From an uncultured Bacillota bacterium (GTDB lineage Bacteria; Bacillota; Clostridia; Peptostreptococcales; Anaerovoracaceae), in contig CAMOXP010000057.1 in assembly GCA_946629205.1 (NCBI GenBank), forward strand, positions 1 through 7,904: 7,904 nucleotides of DNA. Direction: 5' to 3'. The notes below the pieces were generated by a model. The model made no database searches. It had not been told where the DNA came from and saw only the letters and a list, made by a program, of their open reading frames with translations. A program made the translations under genes and the position numbers. Shown here in pieces: positions 7,008-7,904 of the stretch (position 1 is the stretch's first letter; every line of letters begins with the position of its first letter).

Positions 7008-7460
7008 TTATCCCAGGAACTTCATGACTGCGTTCTTCACGTCGTTTCCATCGGCCAGGCCCTTGACCTTGCCCATGATCGGACCCATCAGCTTGCCCAT
7101 GGAAGCCTTGCCGCTGCCTGCTTCGATGCCCAGCTGTCCTGCCGTTTCCTTGACGATGTTCGCGATTTCCTCGTCGGTCAGCTGCTGCGGCATGTATTCC
7201 ATCAGCACATCGATCTCTGCCTTATACTGATCGAGCATGTCCTGTCTGCCCGCAGCTTCGAAGTCCGCAAGAGCGTCTTTTCTCATCTTGACCTGCTTGG
7301 CCAGGATCGCGGCGATACCCTGATCGTCTACTTCTTCTCTAGTGTCCACTTCCGTCTGCTTGATCGCAGCTCTGACGAAGTTGATCGTGTCTTTGCGGAT
7401 CTTGTCCTTCGCCTTCATTGCTTCTTTGAAATCGTTGTTCAGTGTTTCTTTTAATGACAT
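7008..7460 (-). CDS. yqeY: GatB/YqeY domain-containing protein
   Basis: This is a 150-aa, mainly helical, Lys/Glu-rich cytosolic protein of the YqeY family. It is related to the tail domain of the GatB amidotransferase subunit, which contacts tRNA. The role of YqeY itself is not settled, though it travels with rpsU in many Gram-positive genomes. Family features are the N-terminal SLKETLNNDFKEAMKAKD, MRKDAL, QYKAEIDVLMEYMPQQL (about residues 78-94) and the glycine-rich GKLMGPIMGKVKG near the end. The ATG at 7460 is chosen because it has GGAGGA seven bases upstream and gives the usual family length. The frame is open 11 codons further upstream (TTG then ATG), but those codons fall inside the rpsU terminator hairpin and lack a binding site. 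Expression probably depends on readthrough of that hairpin. Confidence 0.95.
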   Translation of the reverse strand: MSLKETLNNDFKEAMKAKDKIRKDTINFVRAAIKQTEVDTREEVDDQGIAAILAKQVKMRKDALADFEAAGRQDMLDQYKAEIDVLMEYMPQQLTDEEIANIVKETAGQLGIEAGSGKASMGKLMGPIMGKVKGLADGNDVKNAVMKFLG

Positions 7461-7466
7461 TGTTAT

Positions 7467-7472
7467 TCCTCC
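7467..7472 (-). promoter_or_regulatory. Ribosome binding site that fixes the yqeY start
   Basis: GGAGGA lies six to seven bases before the ATG at 7460 and downstream of the two in-frame upstream start codons at 7488-7493. It therefore excludes the longer start. Confidence 0.85.
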
Positions 7473-7481
7473 GATACAAGA

Positions 7482-7507
7482 AAACGGCATCAAAACTGAT
7501 GCCGTTT
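7482..7507 (-). terminator. Intrinsic terminator or attenuator after rpsU
   Basis: On the minus strand a perfect 10-bp stem (AAACGGCATC / GATGCCGTTT) closes a six-base loop (AGTTTT). It is followed by TTTTCTTGT as a short, interrupted U-rich tail, counting the last stem bases. It begins 17 bases after the rpsU stop and ends about 20 bases before the yqeY start. No new promoter is visible behind it, so partial termination is the likely role: high S21 and lower downstream expression. Confidence 0.75.
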
Positions 7508-7524
7508 CAAGTGCATATTTTCGC

Positions 7525-7707
7525 TTAGTACTTTTTATTAGCCTTTTTTCTAGCAGCTTCAGATTTCTTCTTTCTCTTTACGCTTGGCTTTTCGTAATGC
7601 TCTCTTTTTCTGACTTCCGCCATGACGCCGTCTCTGGCGCATGATCTCTTGAATCTCTTCAGAGCACTTTCTAAGCTTTCATTTTCTCTTACGATTACCT
7701 GTGCCAA
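7525..7707 (-). CDS. rpsU: 30S ribosomal protein S21
   Basis: This 60-aa basic protein is the small-subunit protein S21, which sits near the anti-Shine-Dalgarno end of 16S rRNA and helps start translation. The family signature is clear: ENESLESALKRFKRSC near the N terminus, then EVRKREHYEKPSVKRKKKSEAARKK, ending in a lysine-rich tail. Length is normal (usual 57-70 aa). The start is TTG at 7707, not ATG: the next codons read AQVIVRENES, as in homologues, and an AGGAGGTGA site ends seven bases upstream. No in-frame ATG would give a complete protein. It is the first gene of the cluster, behind a promoter near 7800 and a structured leader of about 80 nt, and is followed by a terminator-like hairpin. 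Confidence 0.97.
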   Translation of the reverse strand: MAQVIVRENESLESALKRFKRSCARDGVMAEVRKREHYEKPSVKRKKKSEAARKKANKKY

Positions 7708-7714
7708 TCCCGTT

Positions 7715-7723
7715 TCACCTCCT
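7715..7723 (-). promoter_or_regulatory. Near-perfect Shine-Dalgarno before the TTG start of rpsU
   Basis: AGGAGGTGA is a nine-base match to the 16S rRNA 3' end and ends seven bases before TTG at 7707. It decides the unusual start codon and may compensate for its weaker initiation. Confidence 0.93.
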
Positions 7724-7756
7724 GACTATTTATAGTTTTTTCGTCTTGAAAACGGT

Positions 7757-7775
7757 CCTTGTCTTATGACAAAGG
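7757..7775 (-). promoter_or_regulatory. Small hairpin in the rpsU 5' leader
   Basis: On the minus strand CTTTGTC and GACAAGG pair as a seven-base stem (one G-U pair) around an ATAA loop. It lies about 50 bases before the start codon and does not cover the binding site. It could be a stability element or part of leader control. No known riboswitch or T-box was recognised. Confidence 0.4.
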
Positions 7776-7794
7776 TCATCCTGCAACGTCCATT

Positions 7795-7823
7795 ATTATA
7801 CAGACATTACCCGTTCAATGCAA
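7795..7823 (-). promoter_or_regulatory. Sigma-A type promoter for the rpsU cluster
   Basis: A perfect -10 TATAAT (7795-7800) is preceded at 17 bp by TTGCAT (7818-7823) as a -35 with the TTG core. A/T-rich sequence lies upstream. The predicted transcript starts near 7789, giving a leader of about 82 nt before the TTG start of rpsU. It is the best promoter in the window and probably drives the whole cluster. Confidence 0.75.
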
Positions 7824-7904
7824 GCCTATTTTTCAGTATGTTTTTGCAGGGTTGAATAAAAAAGAAAATTCAAGTGCCGGTGGATTTTAGTCTTCAGGAA
7901 TACT
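7824..7904. other. Upstream non-coding segment with a T-rich inverted repeat
   Basis: No gene is seen. A six-base inverted repeat, TTGAAT (7852-7857) and ATTCAA (7868-7873), flanks ten A/T-rich bases, about 65-85 bases upstream of the predicted rpsU transcript start. It could be a weak terminator of the previous gene or an operator. On the minus strand the first 18 bases (7887-7904) can be read as five codons and TAA (SIPED-stop), possibly the end of an upstream gene; this is too short to claim. Confidence 0.35.

Noticed and set aside
5783..7027. A 414-codon plus-strand open frame opposite ygiQ.
   Set aside because: It is antisense to conserved radical SAM sequence and shows no recognisable domain, so the lack of stops follows from codon bias of the real gene.
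7461..7493. An 11-codon longer yqeY start (TTG, then ATG) upstream.
   Set aside because: These codons lie in the rpsU terminator stem, have no binding site, and add residues not typical of the family. The ATG at 7460 has GGAGGA at the right distance.

Overview
The window is a compact, co-directional gene cluster on the minus strand. It reads from an upstream promoter near 7800 down to the left edge. The organism is most likely a member of the Bacillota, class Clostridia. Three things suggest this: the S21 tail (REHYEKPSVKRKKKSEAARKK), the rpsU-yqeY pair, and a hybrid histidine kinase with a short membrane anchor and the SHDIRTPLNAI H-box, which is common in gut Clostridia. The strong GGAGG-type ribosome binding sites fit too. 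This placement is inference from family resemblance, not a database result.

The layout in transcription order is as follows. (1) 7708-7904 is a non-coding leader with a good promoter and an 80-nt 5' UTR. (2) rpsU (ribosomal protein S21) starts at TTG behind a near-perfect Shine-Dalgarno and is followed by a terminator-like hairpin. (3) yqeY is a GatB/YqeY-domain protein. (4) ygiQ is a large radical SAM protein of unknown reaction. (5) A solitary beta-type DNA methyltransferase overlaps ygiQ by 4 bp and has four 21-bp tandem repeats near its N terminus. (6) A HutD-like cupin protein carries an extra two-helix membrane domain at its C terminus. (7) A hybrid sensor histidine kinase with a receiver overlaps the HutD-like gene by 4 bp. 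(8) An RlmL/YpsC-type THUMP rRNA methyltransferase ends at the left edge.

Gene junctions are -4 to +12 bp from yqeY onward, so the genes are probably co-transcribed. The rpsU hairpin may reduce expression of everything after S21. The outer genes (rpsU, yqeY, rlmL) are translation or RNA housekeeping genes. The inner ones (methyltransferase, HutD-like protein, kinase) look like accessory regulatory genes set in a housekeeping operon.

The most interesting part is 1147-3716. A membrane-tethered, apparently cytosolic HutD-type cupin is translationally coupled to a hybrid kinase that has no extracytoplasmic sensor domain. This suggests a two-protein signalling module in which the cupin supplies ligand sensing. 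That role is inference; the sequence shows only the domains, topology and coupling. The second point of interest is the nearly identical 21-bp repeat array in the solitary DNA methyltransferase.
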